Assembly (NCBI GenBank): GCA_022264855.1
Contig: JABYQU010000008.1
Span: forward strand, 825,499 to 889,498
Source: Lenzites betulinus
Lineage: Eukaryota > Basidiomycota > Agaricomycetes > Polyporales > Polyporaceae
Length of the DNA: 64,000 nucleotides
Direction of reading: 5' to 3'
In this document: positions 1-12,557 of the stretch, piece after piece
How the letters are laid out: the number at the start of each line of letters is the position of its first letter
Position numbering within the stretch: position 1 is the first letter of the stretch
Made by a program: the position numbers and the translations under genes
The notes under the pieces: generated by a model
Database searches by the model: none
What the model saw: the letters and a program-made list of their open reading frames with translations, nothing else
Told to the model about the DNA's origin: nothing

Positions 1-240
1 GGTACTTGCAAGTCGACGCTTATGCGAGCTTTGTTCGGTGATGAACGTTTCGCCCGCATCGACTCGGAATGAACCGAACCGTCCATCCTCCTCCCGCACT
101 CGCGTATCCTCCAGGCTGTGTCCCATGGAGAACCTAAAAGGCAGAAAGCGACGATCACGACTGTCTCTAACCGTACGTACCTGGTATAACATATGTAACA
201 TATGTACACCCTGGCAAAAAGGTGGCAAAGCGAGGAGAGA

Positions 241-320
241 GGCGCTACCAGGGCTCGAACCTGGGTTTTGGGAACTCACAAAGTCAGAATCCCAAGTGAT
301 AACCGCTACACTATAGCGCC
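241..320 (-). tRNA. tRNA-Gln(CUG) with a 9-nt intron
   Basis: The minus strand folds into a full cloverleaf. The acceptor stem pairs GGCGCTA with TAGCGCC. The D-arm has the Gln/Glu-type start TAGTGTAGCGGTTATCAC. The T-arm is CCAGG-TTCGAGC-CCTGG. The anticodon stem TGGGA/TCCCA closes a 16-nt loop, best explained as TTCTGA, a 9-nt intron (CTTTGTGAG) after position 37, and T, which gives anticodon CTG. The mature length would be 71 nt. The intron position is the canonical eukaryotic one. The isotype is inferred from the anticodon and the Gln-like 5' half. Confidence 0.85.
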
Positions 321-1587
321 TTATGTATGTCTCACCTAATGACACACAGGATCAGATACTATCATAGTTGGGCCATATGTCGATGTATTACTGACAGTGA
401 CAGTGACTGCGTACTCAATGGATAGCTCATATACATATCTTAAACTGGAGGACGTGGATGAATATAATAGCATTGGCGGAGAGTGTTGAGAAGCGCGGAA
501 CTGCCTCGAGACACATTTGCGAGCGCACTTGATGCCACTTCGACCGGAATCCGGATGCATGGCTCGATCCCCGTTTTATTCGGAGCCGGTGCTAAGAGCA
601 TCGCCGCATCGCTGAAGCAGCTATGACCTCGTCTGGTGGCGCCATTAGTACTGTCCGCAACACTGTCCGATATCGGATGGTCCGCATTCAATGGCAGGCG
701 TTCGGCTTTCAGAACATTGAAGACGCAGGCAGGCGCAGCATCGATGGAACGATGCTCACCTGGACTTGCGAATGTGATTACCGCACATTCGGGAGGAGGA
801 TTAACAACGCGTGGCCGCCTCGGGGGAGGACTCGAGAACTCCTGACAATAAGTAAGCAGGCATCCGGATAGAACAGGCCTCCGACGCCGAAATGACTGTA
901 GAAAGGTCCGGGCATGTTCGCCGGGAGTAGGCTACATCGAGCTTTTTTGGGCCGGATCCCATATGTTGTCATCCGGACCGAACGCGATGAGGGCGGATAT
1001 ACTGGGCGAATTCGCAAAAAGCGTCAATAGGCATTTCCCCCCTTGTCAGGGGTCCTGGCCACCCAGGGACGAGACGTGCATACACGCGGGTATGCAAGCG
1101 ACTGCTATCGTGAAAGAATACGCAAAAGAACACCGGCATTGTGGTAGGCTCCAACATGCGTCTTCCGCGCGAACGAAGAGAGGCGATCAGACCGATATCG
1201 ATGTGAAGCTGTAAGGATTGGCCATAGCGGGATACTAGCGATTGAGCTACCGCGAGCGTCCATGCGCACAGCGTCGCCGGTGAGCGCGTCGAACAAGGCG
1301 GGCATCTGCAACGAGAGGAGGGCGGCGCGGGTCGTACGAGCAGAGGCAGAGGCGAATATAGCACTCGTGCGAAAATTGGGGGCTAGTATGCGCATGTCCC
1401 AATGCGGCGATGGGATAGAAATGCATGATGTCCCCATTTACGATTTTTGTAAAGTGAGGCGACCTGCACGACTCCGCCTAACCTTCCTCTACACTTAAAT
1501 ACGCCCTGCCCGCTCGTCCTCAGCCGCCCGAGCCCCTTCCTCTTCTCCTCCATCTCCCCCACCTCTAGACGTCCCCCCTCTCCCAAA
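321..1587. other. Intergenic region and ATP-citrate synthase promoter
   Basis: I see no credible gene between the tRNA and the ATP-citrate synthase start; the open frames are short and lack splice-consistent extension. The last ~100 bases are strongly pyrimidine-rich on the + strand (about 1500-1570), with a TTAAATA-like element near 1494. This is typical of a strong fungal promoter with a CT-rich transcription start region. Promoter assignment is inference from position and composition. Confidence 0.5.
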
Positions 1588-4500
1588 ATGTCTTCCAAAG
1601 GTGCGTCGGCAGTCGAGCGCGCGCGCGTCCGCGTCCTGATGCGATCCTCCACCAGCCATCCGCGAATACGACGCTAAGCTCCTGATTGCGTACTGGCTGG
1701 AGCGGGCCCCTCCCGTCGACCCCTCCGCGCAAGTGAAGACGAAGCTCGCCTACCCCTCCCCCAAGGTCGCGCAGATTTCATGGGACCCCGCGACGAACAC
1801 CATCACTCCCGACACCCAGCTCCCCGGCTGGGTCTTCTCCACCAAGCTCGTCGCAAAGCCTGATCAGTTGATCAAGCGTCGCGGCAAGGCTGGTCTCCTC
1901 GCACTCAACAAGGACTGGGACGAGGCGAAGCAGTGGATCCAGCAGCGCGCGGGCAAGCCGCAGAAGGTCAGTACCGCGCCTTGTTTCTAAGACGCGCTCT
2001 ATCATCCCCACTCCGCGCAACCCCTGGCGACGTCAACTACGAGACGCGTTTCATTGGGGAACTGCGCTCCCCCAGATTTCACTTCCCCCGCTACTTTTCG
2101 TTCCTCATCCGCCACACCCATCACGACGCGTACGGGGCGCGCGCAATGCGCGAGGTCGCTTAACACGCGTCGTGTTTTTACACGTGATACTGCCCATTGA
2201 ATCCGTCTCACATTCTTTCCCTTACCCGGGCACGCGTCGAGATCTGCCGTCCCATGCTCACTCTTCTCCGCCCCTACAGGTCGAGTCCGTGACCGGCACG
2301 TTGAACAGCTTCATCGTTGAGCCCTTCCTGCCCCATTCATCCGATGCCGAATACTACGTGTGCATCAACTCCGCGCGTGAGGGCGATTACATCCTCTTCA
2401 CACACGAGGGCGGTGTCGACGTCGGCGACGTTGACGCGAAGGCACTCAAGCTGGCCCTGCCCGTCGGCGAGGCCTTCCCCTCGAGGCAAGTTATTGCTGA
2501 CACCCTCCTCAAGCACGTCCCTGTCGCGAAGAAGGAGACCCTCGTCGACTTCCTCATCCGCCTATACTCCGTATACGTCGATCTCCACTTTGCGTACCTC
2601 GAGATCAACCCCCTCGTCGTCTTCGATGGCGTCAACGGCGGCGAGCCCACGATCCAGTACCTCGACATGGCGGCGAAGCTCGACCAGACCGCGGAGTCGA
2701 TCTGCGGGCCCAAGTGGGCGATCGCGCGTGATCTCTCCATCTACGAGTCGGGCCCCCAGGCGACGACAACCAAGGGCAAGGTCATCGGCGCTGACCGCGG
2801 CCCCCCGATGGTGAGTTAGCTACGGACGTCTCTGGAATGCGCTCGCTCACGTTGCATTTTAGGTTTGGCCCGCTCCCTTCGGTCGTGACCTGACGAAGGA
2901 AGAGGCATACATTCAGAAGCTCGACGCGTCCACTGGCGCCTCGTTGAAGCTCACCGTCTTGAACGCTGAGGGTCGCATCTGGACGATGGTTGCCGGTGGT
3001 GGTGCCTCCGTCGTGTACTCCGACGCCATTGCGGCGCACGGCTACGCGAACGAACTTGCCAACTACGGCGAGTACTCTGGCGCCCCTACCGAGGGCCAGA
3101 CCTATGAGTACGCGAAGACCATTCGTGAGTTCTCCTGTGCCCGCTTGGCGGTGATGCAATGCTAATCCCTGTTCAGTGGACCTGATGACTCGGGGTACGC
3201 CTCGCCCTGAGGGCAAGATCCTCATCATCGGTGGTGGTATTGCCAACTTCACGAATGTCGCGTCTACCTTCAAGGGTATCATCCGCGCGCTCAAGGAGTT
3301 CAAGGCGCAACTGATTGCCCACAAGGTCAAGATCTACACACGCCGCGCCGGTCCTAACTACCAGGAGGGCCTCAAGGCAATGCGCCTCCTCGGCGAATCG
3401 CTCGGTGTCCCCATCAAGGTCTACGGCCCTGACACGCACATCACTGCGATCGTCCCGCTGGCGCTCGGTATCACTGGCAAGCCCAAGAACGCCCTCAACT
3501 CCATTGCGCCCACCCCTGCCCCTTCCTCGCCCAAAGCCCCCGCCGCTGGCCAGGAGCTCGAGCCTGAGCCGACCGTCGGGACCATCCTCCCCGATGGAGA
3601 GCGCACCCAGCCCCAGGACCAGATCGTGAGCTTCGACAGCAAGACGGGTGGCGCACAGACACGCCAGTGGTTCCGTCCGTTCGACGCGAAGACGCGTTCG
3701 TTCGTGTACGGCCTCCAGCCCCGCGCCATCCAGGGTATGCTCGACTTCGACTACTCGTGTGGGCGTGCGACGCCGAGCGTCGCCGCGATGATCTACCCCT
3801 TCGGCGGGCACCACATCCAGAAGTTCTACTGGGGGACGAAGGAGACGCTGCTGCCCGTGTACACGAGCGTCGCGGACGCGGTCGAGAAGCACCCCGAGGT
3901 CGACGTCGTCGTGAACTTCGCGAGCTCGCGCAGCGTGTACTCCAGCACGCTCGAGATCTTCGAGTTTGCGCAGATTAAGAGCGTTGCACTCATCGCGGAG
4001 GGTGTCCCCGAGCGCCACGCGCGTGAGATCCTGCACATCGCGAAGAAGAAGGGCATCCTCGTCATCGGCCCTGCGACCGTCGGTGGCATCAAGCCTGGCT
4101 GCTTCCGTATCGGTAACTCCGGCGGGTGAGTTTGCACGCTATGTTGTGCACGTCTTTAGTCTAATTTTACATTCCAGTATGATGGACAACATCATCTCGT
4201 CGAAGCTCTACCGCTCCGGATCGGTCGGCTACGTCTCCAAGTCCGGCGGTATGTCGAACGAGCTCAACAACATCCTCTCCCTCACCACGAACGGCACCTA
4301 CGAGGGTATCGCCATCGGCGGTGACCGCTACCCCGGCTCGACCTTCATTGATCACCTCCTGCGCTACGAGGCGGACCCCGAGTGCAAGCTCCTCGTCCTC
4401 CTCGGCGAGGTCGGCGGCATCGAGGAATACCGCGTCATCGAGGCCGTGAAGAAGGGCGTCATCAAGAAGCCCATCATCGCGTGGGCGATCGGGACGTGCG

Positions 4501-5765
4501 CGAAGATGTTCACGACGGAGGTGCAGTTCGGGCACGCGGGCTCGATGGCGAACTCGGACATGGAGACCGCGGACGCGAAGAACAACGCGATGCGCGCGGC
4601 GGGCTTCATCGTGCCCGACACGTTCGAGGACCTCCCGGAGGTGCTGCGCGCGACGTACGAGCGCCTCGTCGCGACGGGCACGATCAAACCCGCCGCGGAG
4701 CGCGAGCCGCCGGTCATCCCGATGGACTACAAGTGGGCGCAGGAGCTCGGGCTCATCCGCAAGCCCGCCGCGTTCATCTCGACGATCTCGGACGAGCGCG
4801 GGCAGGAGCTGCTGTACGCCGGCATGCGCATCTCGGACGTGTTCAAGGAGAACATCGGCGTCGGCGGTGTCGTGAGCTTGCTCTGGTTCAAGCGCCGCCT
4901 CCCGCCGTGGGCGACGAAGTTCATCGAGATGGTGCTCATGCTCACTGCTGACCACGGTCCCGCCGTCTCTGGGTGAGTCGTCTGCGATGAGCCTCTTTAT
5001 GTGGGTGGGGGCTGATGTGGTGTGCGCGACAGTGCTATGAACACGATCGTCGCGACCCGTGCGGGCAAGGACCTCATATCCTCGCTCGCGTCCGGTCTCC
5101 TGACCATCGGTTCGCGCTTCGGTGGTGCCCTCGACGAGGCCGCGAGCATGTTCTCGAACGCCCGCGACACCGGCCTCACCCCCCGCGAGTTCGTCGACAG
5201 CTGCAGGAAGGCGAACAAGCTCAGTACGTCCCGCCCCGCCGTCGTCGCGTCTGCGCTTCACTCAGCTCTTAACCCCCTCTTCTAGTCAGCGGCATCGGCC
5301 ACAAGATCAAGAGCGTGAACAACCCCGACCTGCGCGTCGAGCTCGTGAAGGAGTACGTGCACAAGAACTTCCCGAGCCACAGCCTGCTCGACTACGCGCT
5401 CGCAGTCGAGAAGGTGACGACGTCGAAGAAGGACACGCTCATCCTGAACGTCGACGGCTGCATTGCCGTCTGCTTCGTCGACCTCCTCCGCGACAGCGGC
5501 GCGTTCACGTCGGACGAGGCCGACGAGTACATCAAGGTGCGTCGCGCGCTGTTCCGTGTCTTCCTTATATCCCCAATGACTTATTTTTTATGTGCAGATC
5601 GGAACGCTTAACGGCCTGTTCGTCCTAGGACGCAGCATCGGCTTCATCGGGCACCACCTCGACCAGAAGCGCCTCCGCGCGCCGCTGTACCGCCACCCCG
5701 CGGACGACATCTTCATCCAGATGGCGGACGTCTCGCAGCCGCGCGTGCTCGGCAAGATGCAGTGA
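1588..5765 (+). CDS. ACL1: ATP-citrate synthase (fused ATP-citrate lyase, animal ACLY type)
   Basis: This enzyme makes cytosolic acetyl-CoA and oxaloacetate from citrate, CoA and ATP, feeding lipid and sterol synthesis. Nine exons join in frame (introns 1601-1655, 1967-2279, 2811-2862, 3125-3176, 4126-4177, 4973-5032, 5224-5285, 5537-5597) to give 1156 aa. The N-terminal half is the ATP-grasp/citrate-binding (succinyl-CoA-ligase-like) part. The middle has a CoA-binding Rossmann segment ([13 protein letters not shown]). The catalytic phosphohistidine is in [12 protein letters not shown], near His808. The C-terminus is citrate-synthase-like ([17 protein letters not shown]). A proline/alanine-rich linker ([13 protein letters not shown]) sits where human ACLY has its phosphorylated linker. 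Ascomycetes split this enzyme into two genes; a single gene fits a basidiomycete. The first exon encodes only MSSK and part of the next codon. Confidence 0.97.
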
Positions 5766-8175
5766 GCGGCGTGCGTGTGTGCGTGTGTATTGCTTTACGG
5801 ATACGATTTTTGCACGATTGCACGATCTTTCGGCACGCGCGGTGTTGGTGTACTTATCTAGCATGTGAAACTATAATGACATCCATAGATTTCTTCTCTC
5901 ACACTTTTGCTGCGTATAAGGCCAACCTAGCAGACCTCTGGGGAGCGTGTACGGATATGCAGGGATGCATTTAGCTTTGGGCCTCGATAGAGAGTTTCGC
6001 AGCTCCCTCGCTGCATAGCTGAGGGGCCACAGTGTGCGGTCTTGCGAGATGAGCCTTCGTGACGATGAAGTCTGCGCGAGCCTGCGCGATTCCGTCCCGC
6101 GCCAGGGTGGGAGAGCCTGTTCGACTTAACATCGTCTAATAATGCGAGAGAGGAGTGGCATAGAAGGCCGACTTGCGAACGATAATCAGAACGTCTCGTC
6201 AACTGCATGCAGGGGCATTCGACAGACTGCTACATCTGTTCGAACGGTTCTCGCAGCAAGTACTCGGCGAGATACTTGTAAACGCCCAAGCGCTTGAAGC
6301 CTGAATCCCGGCTGCTATGACATCATATTATTTTCTATCCAGGCTCACTCTGGCTCATTCCGAGACTCAGCTACGCATGTGGATGTGTAATAATTCCGCA
6401 GTCATACTGAGCTCTAGCTATTGACTATGTAATCATAGGCCGATCATGCTCCGATTCCCGAACCACACCGATCCGACGGCGGATTCAGTTGCAGTGGTAT
6501 ACATACGGGTATTTGTTACAGCTACGGTCGACCGACTCCGGGAAGTTATGTGACTAGTAGCTGCTTCGACAATAAATGAAAATGGATATTACAGCGACAT
6601 TAGGAGGAACGGCACGGTGTTCACTATACGTCCAGTTCCTTACCGGTGTCCTGACTTACACATGGGGTCGCCACCGTCTGGCTTGAAGGCTGAAAGCTTG
6701 GACTCTGAATCTCTGATTGTGCGCCGGGCCCTGGGTTCAAAGAGCCACGGGTAAGTAAAGGTCACAAATTACCGCACAGATATATAAGATGCTACTCACC
6801 ATTTCTGTAGCGCAAGGCCGCCCCAAGTGTGCTGGCCTTTTTACACAAGAATAAATTCTTAGACCAAGCAGAACCTCACGAGGTATACATGTGAAATCGG
6901 GCTGCGCCGGCTTCTACTATATTGTAATTGCCCCCGCGAGATGATACTCTGCATTGGGTGCCCCTGAAGAACACATTGAAAACGGTGATTGTAAGATATC
7001 TTTCTCGAACAGGGCGTGAGCATGACTTGATAGTACCTACTACGCCGACGGGCCCAGCTGCGTATTCATCCCTGCGCAGACATCAGTAGGTCATGAGTAT
7101 ATGATAGGTTGCACTAATATTACGCAGGAGTGTAGATATGTATAGGGCAGGAGTCCTCAGTCGAACGGACACGGCTTGCAAGGGACTTTCGACATGATGG
7201 CATTGATGGGCTAAGACGGCAGAATCAGCGCGCCAGTACTAAGCTCCTGTCAACACCTTATAAGCTAGTAAGGGATTTTCAAGGGCGTCGGCCGGCTGGA
7301 TTAAGTTGCTTGTGTTCGCGCATGTCCGCCTGGAACGTCTGCTATGCAAAGTTGAGCCCCCTTTGTTAGGCCCTACCGCACGATGTCCCGCGTACCACGC
7401 GGGTATTGCTAGTGTCCCTTAGACCCTCTGCGAACCTACTCAGTCCACTGTCGCGAACCCATTGCGAGGTTGAGGTGGTACGTAGTGTCTGTTTTAGCGT
7501 GGCCTTGAGAGCTGAGGGATGGTGAGATTCCTTGTGGTCTCACTCTAGGCGTTGCAAATTCGTTCGTCGTTTGAGCGGCCGTCTGCCTCGGCGCTCCGAG
7601 GCCAAGAGTCTTGTAGCTGCTGAGATTGGCAGCTGCCTCGGACCATGCGACTCGAAGCCATGAATGGCCAATCAACATGGCTATCTATGCAACGCATCTG
7701 TCGAGAGCGTCAAAAGGGACAGACAGCAGGACTGGGCACTATGTACATACTGAACCCTGTAAGAAGGGGTGCTCGGAGCTTCGAATGAATGAGAGCGGCC
7801 GTAGTGTACCTGGGCGGAATAGCACCTGATCTACACCCCAGCGATTCTCTGATCTACCAAGGTAATCTACAGCCGACAGACAGGGAATTGAGCGGTCGAA
7901 GAGGGTGGCCAAGAAGGATGTGCGCCTTGGCGGGGGGCGGGGCGGAAGTAAAGAAGTGGAGATAGAGTGGCGGTGCGGACGCGCCGGGGCGGCCATCCGC
8001 GAATGTTGTCCTGCCAAGGCGGAGTTCCCGCAGATTGCACAATATTATCCTCTCCGTCGCCACCACTCAAAACTCTCCTCCCTGCTCTCTCCCTCCCACC
8101 ACCCCCGTGGCGACCGCGCCCCCTCCCCATCACCGTCCTCCCTCCGCCGTCCTCGCCTGGAGAAAACTGCTCACC
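5766..8175. other. Gene-free interval, about 2.4 kb
   Basis: I see no supported gene here. Open frames are short, have no recognisable product and do not extend by splicing. Base composition is more AT-rich than the flanking genes. The last ~150 bases are rich in C/T and CCTCC runs and probably form the promoter of the DUF1275 gene. I found no terminal inverted repeats or long direct repeats by eye. Confidence 0.5.
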
Positions 8176-9278
8176 ATGTCCACCCAGCAGTCGGAGAAGC
8201 TCGCTACGGGCCCGGAATACGCGGAACAGAAAGCGGAGGTCCTCCCGCAGACCCTCCCGCAACCCGTCTCGTCCAAGGAGTCCACCATCGTCGACACCGC
8301 TCCGATATGGACGAGACCCGGCACCATCTTCACGACCCGCCATCTCATGGCGGACGTCGACCCGCTGCAGTCGACGTTCCCGCTCGCAGCGTACTGCTTC
8401 ATGACCGGCTTCATGTGAGTCTCCCGCGCGTTCCGAGCTACCGACCCGTCCCGACCCCTCTTCCGTTCCGCGCAGCGACTCCGTCTCCTTCACGGCCATC
8501 TTCGTCTGGTGCGGGTTCCAGACGGGCAACTCCGTCCAGCTCGCCCTCGCCCTCGGCCGGCTGTTCCAGGGCCCTCCGGGCCACCGTGACCTCACCTTCC
8601 ACCTCGCGGACCAGCAGGCGCTCACGTCCGTGCTCACGTTCATCGCGGGCGCGTCGCTGGGCCGGATCGGCGACCGCATGGGGTCCAAGACCCGCGCCTG
8701 GCTCTTCATTGGCACCATGATACAGGCGCTGTTCACTATGGGGGCCGCGCTCACGGCGTGGAAGAGCGGCCAGGGCAGCATTGCGGACAGCCGCGGGAAC
8801 CCCGCGTGGTCGGATGCGCTCACGTTCGTCGCGGTTGGCTTCATGAGCGCGAGTCTGGGCCTGCAGGGTATCATGGGCAAGAGGGTGAACACGCAGTTCG
8901 CGACGACCAGTGAGTGTCCATCTGTTTGATATCCCCTTTCCCCTGTGCTCGTTGCTCTGCTGCGAGATGTCTACCTGTTGCCCAACCTCGTGTATCGATC
9001 GCTGATCATCCTCTTCCCGCGCAGTTGTCCTTACCACCGTTTGGTGTGAGCTCATGGCCGACCCCAAGCTGCTCAACTTCCGTCAGCGTGTCATCACGCG
9101 CGACCACAAGATCATCGCGATCTTCTCGCTCTTCCTCGGGGGCTTCGTCGGCCGCGCGATTATCGATGCAGCCAACGCTGCGACGGCTCTCGGCGTCGGC
9201 ACTGGTATACGTCTCATCATTGCCGTGGTGTGGCTCTTCGTCCCAGGCAAGGAAGCGAAGAAGCCCATCTCCGCGTGA
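8176..9278 (+). CDS. DUF1275 (YoaK-like) multi-pass membrane protein
   Basis: Three exons (introns 8415-8475 and 8910-9024) join in frame to give 308 aa. After a ~55-residue polar N-terminus the protein has DUF1275 hallmarks: a first helix ending in MTGFIDSVSF, then the GFQTGNSVQLAL segment (fungal members usually have FxxFQTGNTVQ), and further hydrophobic helices (ALTSVLTFIAGASLGRI, WLFIGTMIQALFTMGAAL, FVAVGFMSASLGLQGIMGKRVNTQFATT, IFSLFLGGFVGRAI, GIRLIIAVVWLFV). The family is widespread in fungi and bacteria; its transport substrate is not established, so I assign no reaction. The chosen ATG is the first in the exon and lies in an ACCATGTCC context. Confidence 0.88.
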
Positions 9279-10139
9279 GATGTTCATCGTCGTATCTGGA
9301 CATCCCGGATTGGTGCAATACGGGCACGGAGCAAACGCCTCCAGTGGGTTGGCGTCAGGCAAACTTGCAAAAGGGGTGGATATGCGCATTATCACCGGTG
9401 TGGCCCTGTTGCTCGGGGCGGGTCGGGTGGGTGGACGGTCGGCGATCTCGTAGATACCAAGGATAGGCGGTGGTGAGAAGGCCTCCACGTTTTCTTTGGC
9501 GGGTGTACAATGATGTCCCGCATTGGTAGCATAGTCGCGGCGTAGCTTAAGCCGGTCGCACGCATAGATAATTCTCAACATAGACTGTACTCGGAGACCC
9601 GACGTATACACCGCAATGAATTGACGATGAATCCAAAATTGTTTTTGATCATTGGTTCTTTGGAATATTGGGGGAACATCGTACGACTACAGTACACAAA
9701 CGCGCGAACATTGACGGAAGTTGTCCCAACTCTGGTAAGGAAAAGCACACCACCGCCGTCTCCGACGCTCCCGCGCGGGGATGGTGCACGCTCCAGCTAG
9801 AGGCGGGCTCATAGGTCGTTCTGGGACTTGCGGTAGACTCCTGCGAGAAAATGAAGTACAGTCGCAGGGGGACAATAGTGCGAGTCCGGAATGAGTGGGG
9901 AAAACTCGCGGGGGCGGGTGTCGCGCGTTTTTATACGCCGGGCGTGTGGCGCCACGTGGCGCAGGTTTGGACGCGTTTGGCAGGTTTGGTGGTGGTTAGC
10001 GCCGGTGTACAACTTGTTTCGTCCGACCACGCCGACTCGATTATTCGCAAACTATAGGCATTCGTACAATTGCAATGGATCATACTCAAATAACACGCTG
10101 ACAGGTTCCAAAAATCAAAATGCAGTAATCACGATGGCC
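9279..10139. other. Convergent 3' intergenic region
   Basis: This ~860-bp stretch separates the 3' ends of the DUF1275 gene (+) and SDR gene A (-). I see no gene. Its last ~90 bp (from about 10053) belong to the segment duplicated in inverted orientation at 32270-32355. Confidence 0.5.
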
Positions 10140-11334
10140 TCAGAGCCATCCACGCGCCTCCCAGTCCTTCAGAATGTCTGCCGTGGTCTCCTCAAGAGTA
10201 CGGTACGCGATCCCCAGCAGCTCCTTCGACTTTGCATTGTTGTAGATTATCGTATGCTCCGCGGTGGATGCATCGTACGGTGCGCTGAGTGGAGGTACCT
10301 TGCTTGAGATATTTCTCGCGGCGACGGCTGGATTTCTGGTCAACTTTCGCTCGCAGGGTCGGTGCATACAGTGGCATGGAAAGTGTGCTGCTCACCGAAG
10401 TCCTCCCACTTGAACTTCCCTTGGCTGACGATGATGCGTTGATCAGCCGCTTCAGGCTTTTGAATCGCCAAGATGAATGCCAGCGCGAGGTCGCGGACGT
10501 CGACATAACAATTGCTGCAACACCCGCGTTAGCTCGAGGCGCAAAGCCAGCCGCCACGCCAACCTACGCGGGAACAGTGTACAAGCCCTTCATGACCGCG
10601 TCGAAGAAGAGGCTATTGGAGTCGTTCAAGCCCTCCGGCCCGCCTTGCACCTCATGCAGCACCGGGCCAAACACCCACGGCGGGTTCACGACGACCAAGT
10701 CCCACGGGAGCCCGGGCGCTGCGTCCTTGCGCTCCGCGTAGAACGCCCACGCCGCCCGCTCCGCGCCGATCTTGCTCGCGCTGTACTTCGCGTGCACGTC
10801 CGCGGCGCGCCCGAGCGTCGCCACCGCGTGCGCGTCCGCGTCGTTCCAGCACGTCTCGTCGTACACGCGCGCGGGCGCGTCGCGCGTGTAGATGGCCGCG
10901 CACGAGGAGACGTAGAGGACGCGGCGGACGCCGGGGGCGAGCGCGGCGGAACGGAGCACGTTGAGCGTGCCGTTCACGGCGGGGTCGATCATTTCGGAGG
11001 GCTCGTCGGCGTGCAGGTGTACGGGGGAGGCGGTGTGCACGATGGCGTCGACGCCGAGCACTGCTTGGTCGAAGGCGCCGTCCTGCATTCTGTGTGAGTT
11101 GCTGTGTAGCATGGTGAAGGCGATGGAACCTACCGCAAGCATATCTGGGACGAGGGCTATTTCAAACTTATCCGCGTATGAACTGAATGTGGTCTTCAGG
11201 TGCTCTGCCTTGGACGCCGAGCGTACGGCTGCCCTGACGGAGTATCCTGCGTCGAGGAAGTACTTCACGGTCCATACCCCGATGAACCCGTTCGCCCCAG
11301 TCACCAAGATCTTTCCTGATACGACCGCGGGCAT
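10140..11334 (-). CDS. Extended SDR (NAD-dependent epimerase/dihydroflavonol-reductase-like), copy A
   Basis: Four exons on the minus strand (introns 11083-11133, 10515-10567, 10328-10395) give 340 aa. The N-terminal Rossmann motif is TGANGFIGVW (residues about 11-20). The catalytic Ser/Tyr/Lys set is visible as VSSCAA and YSASK. Other family signatures are VVNPPWVFGP and YVDVRDLA. This is the dihydroflavonol-4-reductase / Gre2-like ketone-aldehyde reductase branch of extended SDRs, which normally use NADPH; the substrate cannot be read from sequence. Exon lengths (201, 515, 119, 188 nt) mirror the two neighbouring paralogues. A near-identical inverted copy with the same promoter lies at 24664-32269 and is broken by a LINE. 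Confidence 0.92.
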
Positions 11335-12557
11335 GATGGAATTTTTGGTTCAGGTGAGTAAGAGTGATGTTTGGACACGAGAGGTTCGAGATCAAGGATG
11401 GTGGACGTCCCTCTTTCTCCTTAGCCCTTTATACCTCTCTCTGCAGCAAAAAATCCCCAAGGTGCTCTCTCTCCTACCTGTGAGGCCTTCATGTATCCTT
11501 CCTCCGAACGGAAATTATGGCCCTTCGAGGCCCCTCTGATCATATAGCGAAGACACGTCGCGCAGTAGTACCAAGTACTGCGCCAGCCTTACCGTGGCCA
11601 CGTGCAAGCTCCGACCGGTGAATAGGAACCACAGTTTGTCCCAATGTCCTCCGAATATGTTGATTGTATAATCCCACCTCCCGTATAAAGCGCAGATGCC
11701 AAGGGTTTGGTGCCATCTTTGAAGGTCCGGTCGGAGCTTTGCGCATATAACACGACTTTATATGTTGGACCGTGCGGCGGGGTGTGGACGGCACCGTTTC
11801 GAGCGGCAACTTGGCAAGAATTTCCTTACGTATTCCACTCTTCCACGCTGATGTAGATCAGGGGTGTAGAAACAGTACACTCATCACCCTTGCCCATAAC
11901 ATCATCATTAATCCCGGCGTTGAGATGGTGTAGAATTTCATGTGAGCCATCCTGTGGTCATATTCGCATCTCTGTCATATCTTTGCATTGACTTCGATGT
12001 CGGCAGATATACAGCATGCGTTGTATCCTGGATACGAGGCCAACGCGGTGCGACCAAGGTCGATGTCCAGGTAACTAAGAGGTCGCACGATGCGTGGGTT
12101 CATATACCCCTCACAGGCTCGGGAGCAGAAAACAAGGTAGGGCCGTGGGCAGGGATGTCGCACTTGACTTTTCCCCTGCATAGTGTGTAAGGGAACACTG
12201 TATCTCATCGAACAAGATAACAGGAAGGTCCCACTTCAAGGAATGGACATCGATTATTGACTCTGTCGCCGATCGACTAACCTTTAGCGGCGGGCGCGTC
12301 CTAGTACTACCGACAAGCTGACACATGGACGGCACTATACTTATCTTTCTATGACTGCTTATGAAGCAAGTAAGTCTAGTTCGCTAGTATTGCACAATCG
12401 CAATGGCATATGACCATATGCGTGAGTAGCCAGCCTCGCGCACATTCATGAGCGCTTACATGCACCGACATATATATGCAGGGATACACGATAAGGAGGG
12501 GCGAAACGACGGGTGCCGCCGATATCGCCTGTTCTCGTGTGCTTTGCTACTGCTAAG
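11335..12557. other. Divergent promoter region of SDR A and SDR B
   Basis: About 1.2 kb separates the start of SDR A (-) from the start of SDR B (+). The left ~680 bp belong to the inverted duplication. An ATATATATG element near 12469 lies about 90 bp upstream of SDR B and may be its TATA box. The open frame at 11540-11809 on the minus strand is carried in both duplicated copies but has different frame-breaking changes in each; I treat it as non-coding promoter DNA. Confidence 0.5.
11427..11433 (-). promoter_or_regulatory. TATA box of SDR copy A
   Basis: TATAAAG lies about 95 bases upstream of the ATG. The same motif is found at the same distance in the duplicated copy (24566-24572), so the promoter was duplicated with the gene. 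Confidence 0.6.

Larger units (their letters stand above)
10053..12015 (-). repeat. Segmental duplication, unit 1 (inverted partner near 23.99-32.36 kb)
   Basis: The SDR A gene, about 680 bp of its upstream DNA and about 90 bp of 3' flank are found again in opposite orientation at roughly 23990-24815 plus 31224-32355. The upstream parts match closely: the ~90-codon pseudo-frame at 11540-11809 recurs near 24230-24480, and motifs around CGGGATTAATGATGATG recur. The outer boundaries were judged by eye and could move by a few tens of bases. The partner is interrupted by the LINE. Confidence 0.85.

Noticed and set aside
4167..5261. A 364-aa minus-strand open frame
   Set aside because: It is antisense to conserved ATP-citrate synthase exons, crosses two of its introns, and has the Arg/Asp/Val bias typical of shadow frames in GC-rich genes.
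6700..6770. A GGGTTCAAAGAGCC stretch resembling a tRNA T-arm
   Set aside because: No matching acceptor, D or anticodon stems can be built around it on either strand.
11540..11809. A ~90-codon frame conserved between the two SDR promoter copies
   Set aside because: The conservation is due to the recent duplication of the whole segment. The two copies differ in where the frame opens and ends, so there is no sign of selection on a protein.
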